From the NCBI RefSeq assembly GCF_019733355.1, contig NZ_JAIHLQ010000017.1:1-64000 (forward strand): 64,000 bases of DNA, given 5' to 3'. This DNA comes from Pseudomonas baetica. GTDB lineage: Bacteria; Pseudomonadota; Gammaproteobacteria; Pseudomonadales; Pseudomonadaceae. The notes below the pieces were generated by a model. The model did no database searches. It was not told the origin of the DNA and saw nothing but the letters and a program-made list of their open reading frames with translations. This document shows positions 24,716 to 33,430 of this stretch, piece after piece. Made by a program: the position numbers and the translations under genes. Position 1 is the first letter of the stretch, and every line of letters starts with the position of its first letter.

Positions 24716-27700
24716 TCGCTGCCCTGATTCGTTGGTCAGTGGCCAACCGATTCCTGGTGCTACTGGCGACGCTGTTTGTCACGGCGTGGGGCATTTGGTC
24801 GGTGCAGAGCACGCCCATCGATGCACTGCCAGATCTCTCGGATGTTCAGGTGATCATCCGCACCCCTTTTCCGGGACAAGCGCCGCAGATTGTCGAGAAC
24901 CAGGTGACCTATCCGTTGGCCACCACCATGCTCTCGGTGCCGGGTGCCAAGACGGTGCGTGGCTATTCCTTCTTCGGTGACAGCTTCGTTTACGTGCTGT
25001 TCGAAGACGGCACTGACTTGTACTGGGCGCGCTCGCGGGTGTTGGAGTATCTGAGCCAAATACAAAGTCGGTTGCCGGCCAGCGCCAAGCCGGCGTTGGG
25101 ACCGGATGCGACGGGGGTGGGCTGGATCTATCAGTACGCACTGGTGGATCGCAGTGGAGGACACGATCTGGCGCAGCTACGCGCACTTCAGGACTGGTTC
25201 CTCAAGTTCGAACTCAAGACCCTGCCCAACGTTGCAGAAGTAGCCACCGTGGGTGGCATGGTCAAGCAGTACCAGGTCCAGCTTGATCCGCTCAAACTGG
25301 CCAGCCTCGGTATTACTCAGGCTGAGGTGACCGAAGCCATCGGCAAGGCCAACCAGGAAACCGGTGGCGCGGTGCTGGAGATGGCAGAGACCGAGTTCAT
25401 CGTGCGTGCTTCCGGCTACCTGAAGACGCTCAATGACTTTCGGGCGATCCCGCTCAAGCTGGCTTCGGGAGGAGTGCCAGTAACCCTTGGCGATGTCGCC
25501 ACGATCCAGTTGGGACCGGAAATGCGGCGTGGCATTACTGAACTCGACGGCGAAGGCGAGACCGTCGGCGGCGTGGTGATTTTGCGCAGCGGCAAGAATG
25601 CTCGCGAGACCATTGCCGCGGTCAAGACCAAACTCGACGAACTGAAAAGCAGTCTGCCGGCCGGGGTGGATATCGTCACCACCTACGACCGCAGTAAGCT
25701 GATCGACCGCGCCGTGGAAAACCTCAGCCACAAGCTCATCGAAGAGTTCATCGTTGTCGCGTTGGTGTGTGGGATCTTCCTCTGGCACCTGCGCTCATCT
25801 CTGGTGGCGATCATTTCGCTGCCGGTGGGGGTGCTGATTGCCTTCATCGTCATGCGCTACCAGGGCATCAACGCCAACATCATGTCCTTGGGCGGGATAG
25901 CCATCGCCATCGGCGCCATGGTCGATGCCGCCGTGGTGATGATCGAGAACGCCCACAAGAAGATCGAGGCATGGCACGCGGCCAATCCGGGGGAAGAACT
26001 GAAGGGTGAACGTCATTGGCATGTAATGACCGAAGCGGCGGCAGAGGTAGGCCCGGCGCTGTTCTTCTGTTTGTTGATCATCACTCTGTCTTTCATTCCG
26101 GTGTTCACCCTGGAAGCTCAGGAAGGACGGCTGTTCGGTCCTTTGGCTTTCACCAAGACCTACGCCATGGCCGCAGCGGCGGGATTGTCAGTGACCTTGG
26201 TGCCGGTGCTGATGGGCTACTGGATTCGTGGACGAATTCCCAGTGAACATCAGAACCCGTTGAACCGGTGGTTGATTCGGATCTATCAGCCAGCCCTGGA
26301 CGCAGTCTTGCGTCGACCAAAGATCACGCTGCTGGTGGCACTATTGGTTTTTGTCAGTGCGCTATGGCCAATGTCTCGCTTGGGTGGCGAGTTTCTCCCC
26401 CCGTTGGACGAGGGCGACCTGCTCTATATGCCTTCAGCTCTGCCGGGATTGTCAGCGCAGAAAGCGGCACAACTGCTGCAACAGACTGACCGTCTGATCA
26501 AGACCGTGCCTGAAGTCGAACACGTCTTCGGTAAGGCGGGGCGCGCTGAAACCGCCACCGACCCCGCACCGCTGGAGATGTTCGAAACCACGATCCAGTT
26601 CAAGCCGCACGAGCAATGGCGTCCAGGCATGACCCAGGAAAAGTTGGTGGAAGAACTGGATCGAGTGGTACGAGTCCCTGGGCTGACGAATATCTGGATA
26701 CCACCGATTCGTAACCGTATCGACATGCTGGCTACGGGGATCAAGAGTCCCATCGGAGTGAAAGTTGCCGGCACCAACCTGACGGAGATCGATGCCGCGA
26801 CTCAGGCGGTTGAGCGAGTGGCCAAGGACGTGCCCGGCGTCAGTTCGGCTCTGGCCGAGCGTCTGACCGGTGGTCGCTATATCGATGTGGATATCGACCG
26901 CAAAGCCGCCGCCCGCTACGGACTGAATATCGCCGATGTGCAGTCCATCGTGGCCGGCGCTATCGGCGGTGAAAACGTCGGCGAGACCATTGAAGGGCTC
27001 GCACGCTTCCCGATCAACGTGCGCTATCCACGGGAGTGGCGTGACTCGCTCGGCGCCCTGGAGCAATTGCCGATCTATACCCCGCTAGGTAGCCAGATCA
27101 CCCTCGGCACAGTGGCGAAGGTCAAAGTCACGGACGGTCCACCGATGCTCAAGAGCGAGAACGCACGACCTTCGGGCTGGGTGTACGTCGATGTGCGGGG
27201 GAGGGACATTGCGTCGGTGGTCGCTGATCTACGACGGGTCGTCAATGAGCAGGTCAAGTTGCAGCCCGGCATGAGCCTGAGCTACTCAGGGCAGTTCGAG
27301 TTTCTCGAAAGGGCCAACGCACGACTCAAACTGGTGGTGCCTGCCACGCTGTTGATCATCTTCGTGCTGCTCTACCTGACTTTTGCCCGCTTCGATGAGG
27401 CCTTGCTGATCATGGCCACTCTGCCATTCGCTCTCACGGGCGGGGCATGGTTCCTCTATCTGTTGGGGTTCAACCTGTCAGTCGCCACCGGGGTCGGCTT
27501 TATCGCCTTGGCCGGTGTTTCCGCCGAGTTTGGCGTGATCATGTTGCTCTACCTGAAGAACGCCTGGGCCGAACGTGAAGACCTCGGCGACAGCACTGAG
27601 CTCGGTCTGGTTGCGGCGATTCGTGAAGGCGCCGTGCAGCGTGTTCGACCCAAGGCCATGACCGTGGCCGTCATCATTGCCGGCTTGTTACCCATCTTGC

Positions 27701-27870
27701 TGGGCAGCGGGACCGGCAGCGAGGTGATGAGCCGCATTGCTGCGCCCATGGTAGGCGGCATGGTCACGGCACCCTTGCTTTCCCTGTTTGTCATTCCGGC
27801 AGCCTATCGCCTGATGCGTCGCCGGCACCTCTCCGTTGAAACCGTCAAACCTGAAGGAAGTGTCGTATGA
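24712..27870 (+). CDS. cusA: CusA-like Cu(I)/Ag(I) RND efflux pump
   Basis: A 1052-aa RND transporter. TM1 and LPDLSDVQVIIRTPFPGQAP begin the first porter region. TM4 has AIAIGAMVDAAVVMIEN, the signature of the monovalent-cation (HME4, Cu/Ag) group, in contrast to the DFG motif of czcA in the same island. A second half mirrors the first (GVGFIALAGVSAEFGVIMLL). It exports periplasmic and cytoplasmic Cu+ and Ag+ via a Met relay, in complex with CusB and CusC. Start and stop overlap cusB and cusF by ATGA, so the four genes are translationally coupled. Confidence 0.94.
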   Translation: MIAALIRWSVANRFLVLLATLFVTAWGIWSVQSTPIDALPDLSDVQVIIRTPFPGQAPQIVENQVTYPLATTMLSVPGAKTVRGYSFFGDSFVYVLFEDGTDLYWARSRVLEYLSQIQSRLPASAKPALGPDATGVGWIYQYALVDRSGGHDLAQLRALQDWFLKFELKTLPNVAEVATVGGMVKQYQVQLDPLKLASLGITQAEVTEAIGKANQETGGAVLEMAETEFIVRASGYLKTLNDFRAIPLKLASGGVPVTLGDVATIQLGPEMRRGITELDGEGETVGGVVILRSGKNARETIAAVKTKLDELKSSLPAGVDIVTTYDRSKLIDRAVENLSHKLIEEFIVVALVCGIFLWHLRSSLVAIISLPVGVLIAFIVMRYQGINANIMSLGGIAIAIGAMVDAAVVMIENAHKKIEAWHAANPGEELKGERHWHVMTEAAAEVGPALFFCLLIITLSFIPVFTLEAQEGRLFGPLAFTKTYAMAAAAGLSVTLVPVLMGYWIRGRIPSEHQNPLNRWLIRIYQPALDAVLRRPKITLLVALLVFVSALWPMSRLGGEFLPPLDEGDLLYMPSALPGLSAQKAAQLLQQTDRLIKTVPEVEHVFGKAGRAETATDPAPLEMFETTIQFKPHEQWRPGMTQEKLVEELDRVVRVPGLTNIWIPPIRNRIDMLATGIKSPIGVKVAGTNLTEIDAATQAVERVAKDVPGVSSALAERLTGGRYIDVDIDRKAAARYGLNIADVQSIVAGAIGGENVGETIEGLARFPINVRYPREWRDSLGALEQLPIYTPLGSQITLGTVAKVKVTDGPPMLKSENARPSGWVYVDVRGRDIASVVADLRRVVNEQVKLQPGMSLSYSGQFEFLERANARLKLVVPATLLIIFVLLYLTFARFDEALLIMATLPFALTGGAWFLYLLGFNLSVATGVGFIALAGVSAEFGVIMLLYLKNAWAEREDLGDSTELGLVAAIREGAVQRVRPKAMTVAVIIAGLLPILLGSGTGSEVMSRIAAPMVGGMVTAPLLSLFVIPAAYRLMRRRHLSVETVKPEGSVV

Positions 27871-28217
27871 AACTGACCCTGATTGCAGTTGCCAGCACCG
27901 TAGTAGCGTTGTCTTTTTCTGCCCTGGCAGAGGACATGCCGGGTATGAAGATGGACGGTATGGAGAGCAAGCAGATGACTGAGGAAACAAAGCAGGCTCC
28001 AGTCGCGAATGCCGATGGAACGATCAAGGCTATCGATACTGTGAAGCATACGGTGACTATCTCTCACGGCGCTGTGCCTGCCGTGCGATGGCCGCCGATG
28101 ACCATGGTCTTTTCCGTAACGCAAGATAAGTTGACAGGGCTGACGGCCGGAGACCGTGTATCTTTTTCCTTCCTGATAGAGGGTGGTAGAGCTACGATTG
28201 TGTCCATTCAAAAGTGA
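27867..28217 (+). CDS. cusF: CusF-like periplasmic copper chaperone
   Basis: 116 aa. Signal peptide MKLTLIAVASTVVALSFSALA, then a Met-rich linker (EDMPGMKMDGMESKQM) and the CusF beta-barrel: GTIKAIDTVKHTVTISHGAV, with PAVRWPPMTMVF holding the conserved Trp and the MTM Met ligands. These residues bind Cu(I)/Ag(I) by cation-pi and thioether contacts. It should hand metal to CusB. It is the last gene of the operon; no clear terminator follows. Confidence 0.92.
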   Translation: MKLTLIAVASTVVALSFSALAEDMPGMKMDGMESKQMTEETKQAPVANADGTIKAIDTVKHTVTISHGAVPAVRWPPMTMVFSVTQDKLTGLTAGDRVSFSFLIEGGRATIVSIQK

Positions 28218-28626
28218 AACAGCGGTGGTGAAAGTGGCCGGCGCGCTTGTCGAGCCGACCATTATCACTAAATCTGCAGGTCAGAAAAATGTACGCCTCG
28301 TTTTGAGTCGCGAGCAGTCGAGATGCGACGAAGTTGAGGCCGGTCTCTGTTGGGCTTCTTTTCCTTCCCTTTGGCGAATATCTTTCTGACCAGACCAATG
28401 GCTGCCGTTGACCCATTTCCGTCCGATGTGGTGCTCGAACGTGAAACAGCGGGCGTGTAGTCGAGCTTTTAGCTGACATCTTTGCCGATGCGCCGGAGAG
28501 TGCAGCCGCTCGTCGCAATAACCGGCAGGAATGGCCTCTATGCACGGTTATCCAGTGACTGGATCTGCTCTGCGCGCGAGCATAATGATGCGTCTTCTCT
28601 AATTACGAAATGAGAACCGGACGATC
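28218..28626. other. Intergenic region after cus operon
   Basis: 409 bp without a supported gene. Short phrases repeat inside it (GTGAAACAGCGG at the start and GTGAAACAGCGGGC near 28440), which suggests rearranged DNA. The frames on both strands show no family features. Confidence 0.5.
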
Positions 28627-29280
28627 ATGAGTGGGAGCGAGCGCTGGATAGTCAAATGCCAGGATACTGAGGATGGTAGCGGTGATGTCATCGTTGATTT
28701 ACCCCCAGAACTGCTTGCCAAAATGGGAGTAGGTGTGGGGGACGATCTGACGATTACGGTAGCGGACGGCGCAATAGTGCTGAAGCCTACGCATGGAACA
28801 ACATCAGTGCAGCCCGTGTTTGCTGGAGTCCTGCTTGATGAAGCTTATCATGCCTACCGCATCCGGCTGGAGGCGTCTCTTAATATCCCCTCAAACGCCT
28901 CTGACCAGGACATTCACGACATTATCGTAGCTGGCTTCTCGGCCAGCCTGATCCAGTCGCTTTGCGACGTTGGAACTATAAGTCCGGAAGAACGCGACAG
29001 AATTATTCCACTCAAAATGCTCAAAACAAAATTGGTCAGCAATCAGCTTTTAACGGTGGATGAGAGTGATCGCCTGTTCCGCTTTGCACATATTACCGCC
29101 ATGGCCGATGTGATCTTCGGGGACGCAGAGAAGGCCAAACAATGGCTTTCCAAACCGAAATCCCGGTTTTCGGGTAAAAGTCCAACAGCGATGCTCACTA
29201 CAACTCACGGCACACATCGGGTCGAACAAATGCTGATTGAGGTAAATGAGGGCATGTCATTTCGATCTAACCGCAGCTAA
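28627..29280 (+). CDS. AbrB/MazE-like and ParS/MbcA-like (DUF2384) fusion antitoxin, orphan
   Basis: 217 aa. Residues about 8-55 form a SpoVT/AbrB swapped-hairpin DNA-binding fold (GDVIVDLPPELLAKMGVGVG, then LTITVADGAIVLKP). Residues about 70-135 are a degenerate Xre-like helical region (IPLKMLKTKLV). Residues 135-205 match the ParS/Xre-MbcA toxin-binding domain: LTVDESDRLFRFAHI, VFGDAEKAKQWLSKP, then SPTAMLTTTHGTHRVEQML. ParS-type antitoxins normally pair with a RES-domain NAD-degrading toxin encoded just downstream; none is present here. Combining the AbrB and ParS modules in one chain is unusual. It may be an orphan antitoxin that guards against a toxin elsewhere, or an ex-TA regulator left at the island edge. 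Confidence 0.75.
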   Translation: MSGSERWIVKCQDTEDGSGDVIVDLPPELLAKMGVGVGDDLTITVADGAIVLKPTHGTTSVQPVFAGVLLDEAYHAYRIRLEASLNIPSNASDQDIHDIIVAGFSASLIQSLCDVGTISPEERDRIIPLKMLKTKLVSNQLLTVDESDRLFRFAHITAMADVIFGDAEKAKQWLSKPKSRFSGKSPTAMLTTTHGTHRVEQMLIEVNEGMSFRSNRS

Positions 29281-29389
29281 GTAGAACCATCACAATTGGG
29301 TACGCGCCCCCAAGGGCATTTTTGTCAAAATATTCATTCAGCTGGCATGCTCCGTTAAGCCGTTTACCCCTGAGTTCACTGAGCCGGTG

Positions 29390-29586
29390 GTGTCACAATA
29401 TTTTGTTCGGCTGCAATCTCGACTTTAAAAAGGCTCCCGCGGGTAGTGTCAAACTATGTTGTTATAAACTCATCCCGTCATTCGGATATCGTTATGCGTT
29501 GTGTCAATCTATGTTGTAAAAATGGCATCGCGGCAGGTTCCGTAAACGACTGATTTTATTGGTTTCCGTGTGTCAAACTATGATGT
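29390..29586 (+). repeat. Four direct repeats, transposon-end-like
   Basis: Copies at 29390 (GTGTCACAATATTTTGTT), 29446 (GTGTCAAACTATGTTGTT), 29501 (GTGTCAATCTATGTTGTA) and 29570 (GTGTCAAACTATGATGTT). Consensus GTGTCAmwmTATgTTGTt. Start-to-start distances are 56, 55 and 69 nt. Several spaced, same-direction repeats are how Tn7/Tn5053-type and IS21-type elements mark their ends for transposase binding. No transposase gene remains nearby. Confidence 0.6.
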
Positions 29587-29601
29587 TGGGCACCAACCCA
29601 A

Positions 29602-29629
29602 AAAAATCGCAGCTTCGGCTGCGATTTTT
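29602..29629. terminator. Bidirectional terminator-like hairpin before lysR
   Basis: AAAAATCGCAGC-TTCG-GCTGCGATTTTT: a perfect 12-bp stem with a stable UUCG tetraloop and A/T runs on both sides. It lies 21 nt before the LysR ATG and probably insulates the core gene from island transcription. Confidence 0.75.
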
Positions 29630-29650
29630 GTATCTGATTCGAGGGTATCC

Positions 29651-30577
29651 ATGGATCGCTTCCAGGAAATGCAAATCTTCGCCGTCGTCGCCAAGGAGCA
29701 AGGCTTTTCCGCCGCCGCACGGCATCTGGGCCTGTCCGCCGCCAGCGTCACCCGTGCTGTGGCCGCACTGGAGCAGCGCATCGGTACGCAATTGCTGATT
29801 CGAACCACGCGCAGCGTGCATTTGAGCGAGGCGGGGCAGAGGTATCTGGAGGACTGTCGCAGAATTCTCGCCGAGGTGCAGGAAGCCGAGGATTCGGCTG
29901 CCGGCAGTCACGCCCAGCCCCGTGGGCAATTGACGGTGACGGCGCCGGTGTTGTTTGGCGAGTTGTTTGTCACGCCGGTGATGGCCGGTTATCTGGCGCA
30001 GTATCCGGACGTTTCGATCAATGCCCTGTTGCTCGATCGGGTGGTGAGCATGGTTGAGGAGGGTATCGATGTCGCGGTGCGCATCGGTGAACTGGCGGAC
30101 AGCAATCAGCATGCGATTCGCGTGGGCGAGGTTCGGCGGGTGGTTTGTGGTTCGCCGCAATACCTGGCCGATCATGGTCGTCCCACGCATCCTCAGGCGT
30201 TGGCCGGTTTGCCCGTGGTGGCGACTTCGGCCACCGGCCAGATACGCACATGGCCGTTTCTCGACGGTGGCGAACCATTGATCGTGCGCCCGGAGCCGCG
30301 TCTGATAGTCACCGCCAATCAGGCTGCGATCACGGCCGCGTGTCTGGGCTTGGGGCTGACCCGAGTGCTTTCCTATCAAGTGGCCAACAAGGTCGCGGCA
30401 GGCCAACTTGAGATCGTCCTCGCCGAGTTCGAACTGCCGCCGCTGCCGATCCATGTGGTGTATCAGGGCGGGCGCAAGGCGCCGGCGCGGGTGCGCAGTT
30501 TTGTTGATTTCACGGTAAATGCTCTGCGTGAGCATCCGGGGCTGAAAAATGCCGCTTTATTGCATGAGAAGAAATAA
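29651..30577 (+). CDS. LysR-family transcriptional regulator
   Basis: 308 aa from MDRFQEMQIF (GAGG 7 nt upstream; longer frames upstream would cross the hairpin). Residues 1-60 form the LysR winged helix (FSAAARHLGLSAASVTRAVAALEQRIGTQLL, helix-turn-helix near 18-45). Residues 90-295 are the periplasmic-binding-like effector domain. It belongs to the large CrgA/DsdC-like subgroup that acts on small aromatic or quinone signals, but the ligand cannot be read from sequence. It precedes a glutathione S-transferase and an oxidoreductase in the same direction, which it may control. Confidence 0.88.
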   Translation: MDRFQEMQIFAVVAKEQGFSAAARHLGLSAASVTRAVAALEQRIGTQLLIRTTRSVHLSEAGQRYLEDCRRILAEVQEAEDSAAGSHAQPRGQLTVTAPVLFGELFVTPVMAGYLAQYPDVSINALLLDRVVSMVEEGIDVAVRIGELADSNQHAIRVGEVRRVVCGSPQYLADHGRPTHPQALAGLPVVATSATGQIRTWPFLDGGEPLIVRPEPRLIVTANQAAITAACLGLGLTRVLSYQVANKVAAGQLEIVLAEFELPPLPIHVVYQGGRKAPARVRSFVDFTVNALREHPGLKNAALLHEKK

Positions 30578-30681
30578 TCGATTGCAAATGCTGGTGATTC
30601 TGTTGCTTCAAGGATAGGTAGAAGATGGGCTCCATCAGCGCTGCCACCCTTGGGCGGTGCGATTATCCAGCGGAGTCGACC

Positions 30682-31308
30682 ATGCAACCGATCAAACTCT
30701 ACAACTTCCCTCGTTCCGGCCATGCTCACCGTGTCGAGCTGATGCTGTCGCTGTTGCACCTGCCGACGGAGCTGATCTTCGTCGATCTGGCCAAAGGCGA
30801 GCACAAACAGCCGGCGTATCTAGCGATCAACAGTTTCGGTCAGGTGCCGGCCATTGATGATGAGGGTGTGGTGCTGGCGGATTCCAACGCGATTCTGGTG
30901 TATCTGGCGCAGAAATACGGCAATGGCCGCTGGCTGCCAAGCGATCCGGTGGGCGCCGCACGGGTGCAGCGCTGGTTGTCGGTGGCGGCCGGGCCGATCG
31001 CTTTTGGTCCGGCGGCGGCCCGGTTGATCACGGTATTCGGGGCGAAACTCAATGCTGAAGAACTGATCGAGCGTTCGCACAATCTGCTCAAGATGATGGA
31101 TGTCGAGTTGGGCAAGACGCCGTATCTGGTGGGCGACGAGCCGACCATCGCCGATGTCTCGGCTTACAGCTACATCGCCCATGCACCGGAGGGCAATGTG
31201 TCACTGGACGATTACGCCAACGTGCGCGCCTGGTTGGCACGGATCGAAGCCTTGCCTGGTTTCGTCGGTATGCCGCGCACCGTCGCCGGTCTGCAAACCA
31301 CAGTCTGA
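30682..31308 (+). CDS. Glutathione S-transferase family protein
   Basis: 208 aa from MQPIKLYNFPRSGHAHRVEL (GGAG 7 nt upstream). Residues 1-80 have the thioredoxin-like GST fold with a catalytic Ser/Arg region at FPRSGHAHRV and the cis-Pro loop FGQVPAIDDEG, ending ADSNAILVYLAQKYG. Residues 90-205 are the all-helical C domain (PTIADVSAYSYIAHAPEG). It likely conjugates or reduces an electrophile with glutathione; the substrate is unknown. It lies 104 nt after the LysR gene and 45 nt before the oxidoreductase, probably as one detoxification operon. Confidence 0.88.
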   Translation: MQPIKLYNFPRSGHAHRVELMLSLLHLPTELIFVDLAKGEHKQPAYLAINSFGQVPAIDDEGVVLADSNAILVYLAQKYGNGRWLPSDPVGAARVQRWLSVAAGPIAFGPAAARLITVFGAKLNAEELIERSHNLLKMMDVELGKTPYLVGDEPTIADVSAYSYIAHAPEGNVSLDDYANVRAWLARIEALPGFVGMPRTVAGLQTTV

Positions 31309-31353
31309 TTCTCATTAGCCACACTGTGCCGACGGCGCAGGGGAGAGGTCGTG

Positions 31354-33384
31354 ATGGAACGTTCACCTTGGCACGCGGGCGAGCGGCAACTGCAAGAGCA
31401 TGTGGGTGTGGCCGAGCGCATGGAAGCATTCGGGCGTAAGGTCATTCGTACCTGGATGCCGGACCAGCACCGTGAGTTCTATCAGCAATTGCCGTTCATG
31501 TTGTACGGCGCAGTGGATGCCGAGGGGCGTCCTTGGGCCAGCGTGCTGGAAGGTGCGCCGGGGTTCGCCCATTCGCCCGATCCGCAGCGCCTGCAATTTG
31601 CCAGCCTGCCCGCCGATGATGATCCGGCGCCGATTCGTCATGGAGAGCCGGTCGGTTTGCTCGGCATCGAATTGCACACCCGTCGGCGCAACCGCCTCAA
31701 TGGTCACGTCGCTAATCTTGAGGCAAGCGGTTTCGACGTGACGGTGGATCAGGCCTTCGGCAACTGCCCGCAGTACATTCAGTTGCGCCAGTTTCAGCGG
31801 GTGCCGCTGACTGATCCCGCGTCGCGGCCGGCGCGGCATCTGGATGTGCTGGACGACGCGGGCGCCGCGTTGATCGCCAGCGCCGACACGTTCTTTATCG
31901 CCAGTTACGTCGATGTCGATGGCCAGCGATCAGTGGACGTTTCCCACCGTGGCGGTCAGGCCGGTTTCGTACGCGTAGAAAGCAATCGCCTGACCATCCC
32001 GGATTTTGCCGGCAACCTGCACTTCAACACCCTCGGCAATCTGCTGCTCAACCCCAAGGCTGGCTTGCTGTTCATCGACTTTTCCACAGGCGATTTGCTG
32101 CACCTGAGCGGTCGTACGGAAATCGTCCTCGATGGGCCACAGATCGAGGCTTTCCAGGGGGCTGAACGGCTGTGGACATTTGATGTGGAAAAACTGGTTC
32201 GGCGCCCGGCAGCGCTGGCCTTGCGCTGGCGCTTCGACGGCATGTCGCCCACCAGTCTGCTGACCGGCAACTGGGCCGAGGCCGATGCGCGTTTGCAGGC
32301 GCAGGCGTTGGGTAACCGTTGGCGGCCGCTGCGGGTGGCGAAGATCGAGGCAGAAAGTCGCAACATCCGCTCCATTTACCTGGAGCCGGACGATGGCGCC
32401 GGTTTGCCGGTGTTTCTCGCGGGTCAGCATCTACCGCTGCGTTTTACTCTCGATGGCGAGGTGCACATCCGCACTTACAGCCTGTCGAGTGCGCCATCGG
32501 ATGGTTTTTACCGGATCAGTGTGAAGCGCGAAGGCCGCGTGTCGAGCCATTTGCATGAGCAGATCCAGGTGGGTGACGTGTTGGAGGCGCGAGCGCCGCA
32601 AGGGCATTTCACCGTGGCGCCGCTGGAACGGCGGCCGCTGGTGCTGTTGGCGGCCGGGGTCGGCATTACGCCGATACTGTCGATGCTGCGCGAGGTGGTT
32701 TATCAAGGTTTGCGCACGCGCAGAATTCGTCCGACGTGGTTGCTGCAGAGTTCGCGCAGCCTGGCCGATCAACCGTTTCGCAAGGAACTGGACCGCTTGT
32801 TGGACAGTGCGGGCGATGCGGTGCGGGTGCTGCGTTTGCTCAGTCAGCCGGAAGAGGACGCGCACGAAGGTGAAGATTTTGATCTGCACGGGCGCATCGA
32901 TGACGCGGTGTTGAGGAATCTGCTGGCGGTTGAGGATTACGATCAGATCGACTTTGTTCTGTGTGGCCCCGGCGCTTTCACCCAAGGTCTGTACGACAGC
33001 TTGCGCGAACTGGATGTGCGCGATGCACAGATTCACGCCGAGACTTTCGGCCCGTCGACCCTGAAGCGGCGTGCCGATGCGGACGCCATCACGATTGCGC
33101 AGCCCCCGGCCGCCACCACCTCCGTGCCCGTGGTGTTCGAACGCTCGGCCAAGGAGGCCCGTTGGCAACCGGACGGTGGCAGTTTGCTGGAACTGGCGGA
33201 AAGTCGCGGATTGCGTCCGGAATTCAGTTGCCGTGGTGGTTCGTGCGGTACCTGCAAGACCCGGTTGGTCAGCGGTGCGGTGAATTATCCACAGCCCCCC
33301 GCCGATATCCCGGAAGAGGGACAGGTGCTGATTTGCTGTGCGGTGCCGGCGCAGAGCGAGCAACCGCTGGTGCTGGATCTTTAA
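31354..33384 (+). CDS. Multidomain flavo-iron-sulfur oxidoreductase (PNPOx-like + FNR + 2Fe-2S)
   Basis: 676 aa from the ATG at 31354 (GAGG 5 nt before; an in-frame GTG at 31351 is too close). Residues about 35-310 are a pyridoxamine-phosphate-oxidase-like flavin-binding split barrel. Residues 320-425 form an FNR-type FAD domain (RTYSLSSAPSDGFYRISVKR); 430-570 the NAD(P) domain (LLAAGVGITPILSML). The end is a plant-type ferredoxin with CRGGSCGTCKTR and a final LICC. It would pass electrons from NAD(P)H through FAD and Fe-S to a second flavin site. Neighbouring GST and LysR suggest electrophile or quinone detoxification. Confidence 0.85.
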   Translation: MERSPWHAGERQLQEHVGVAERMEAFGRKVIRTWMPDQHREFYQQLPFMLYGAVDAEGRPWASVLEGAPGFAHSPDPQRLQFASLPADDDPAPIRHGEPVGLLGIELHTRRRNRLNGHVANLEASGFDVTVDQAFGNCPQYIQLRQFQRVPLTDPASRPARHLDVLDDAGAALIASADTFFIASYVDVDGQRSVDVSHRGGQAGFVRVESNRLTIPDFAGNLHFNTLGNLLLNPKAGLLFIDFSTGDLLHLSGRTEIVLDGPQIEAFQGAERLWTFDVEKLVRRPAALALRWRFDGMSPTSLLTGNWAEADARLQAQALGNRWRPLRVAKIEAESRNIRSIYLEPDDGAGLPVFLAGQHLPLRFTLDGEVHIRTYSLSSAPSDGFYRISVKREGRVSSHLHEQIQVGDVLEARAPQGHFTVAPLERRPLVLLAAGVGITPILSMLREVVYQGLRTRRIRPTWLLQSSRSLADQPFRKELDRLLDSAGDAVRVLRLLSQPEEDAHEGEDFDLHGRIDDAVLRNLLAVEDYDQIDFVLCGPGAFTQGLYDSLRELDVRDAQIHAETFGPSTLKRRADADAITIAQPPAATTSVPVVFERSAKEARWQPDGGSLLELAESRGLRPEFSCRGGSCGTCKTRLVSGAVNYPQPPADIPEEGQVLICCAVPAQSEQPLVLDL

Positions 33385-33430
33385 ACCCGATCCCCCACTC
33401 GCCACAGAGGAGATATGTTTCAACCGAAAG

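Larger units (their letters stand above)
29281..29650. other. Island/core boundary region
   Basis: 370 bp without a gene. It holds four GTGTCA-type repeats (29390-29586) and a strong hairpin (29602-29629) just before the LysR gene. Base composition changes here from the island to the G/C-rich core. Confidence 0.6.

Noticed and set aside
28192..28545. 117-codon minus-strand frame after the cus operon
   Set aside because: Composition unlike a protein, no motif, and overlaps the 3' end of cusF. Treated as non-coding.
1..29650. Integrative conjugative element or prophage
   Set aside because: No integrase, relaxase, type IV secretion, phage or tRNA attachment features are present in the window; only transposon-end-like repeats on one side.
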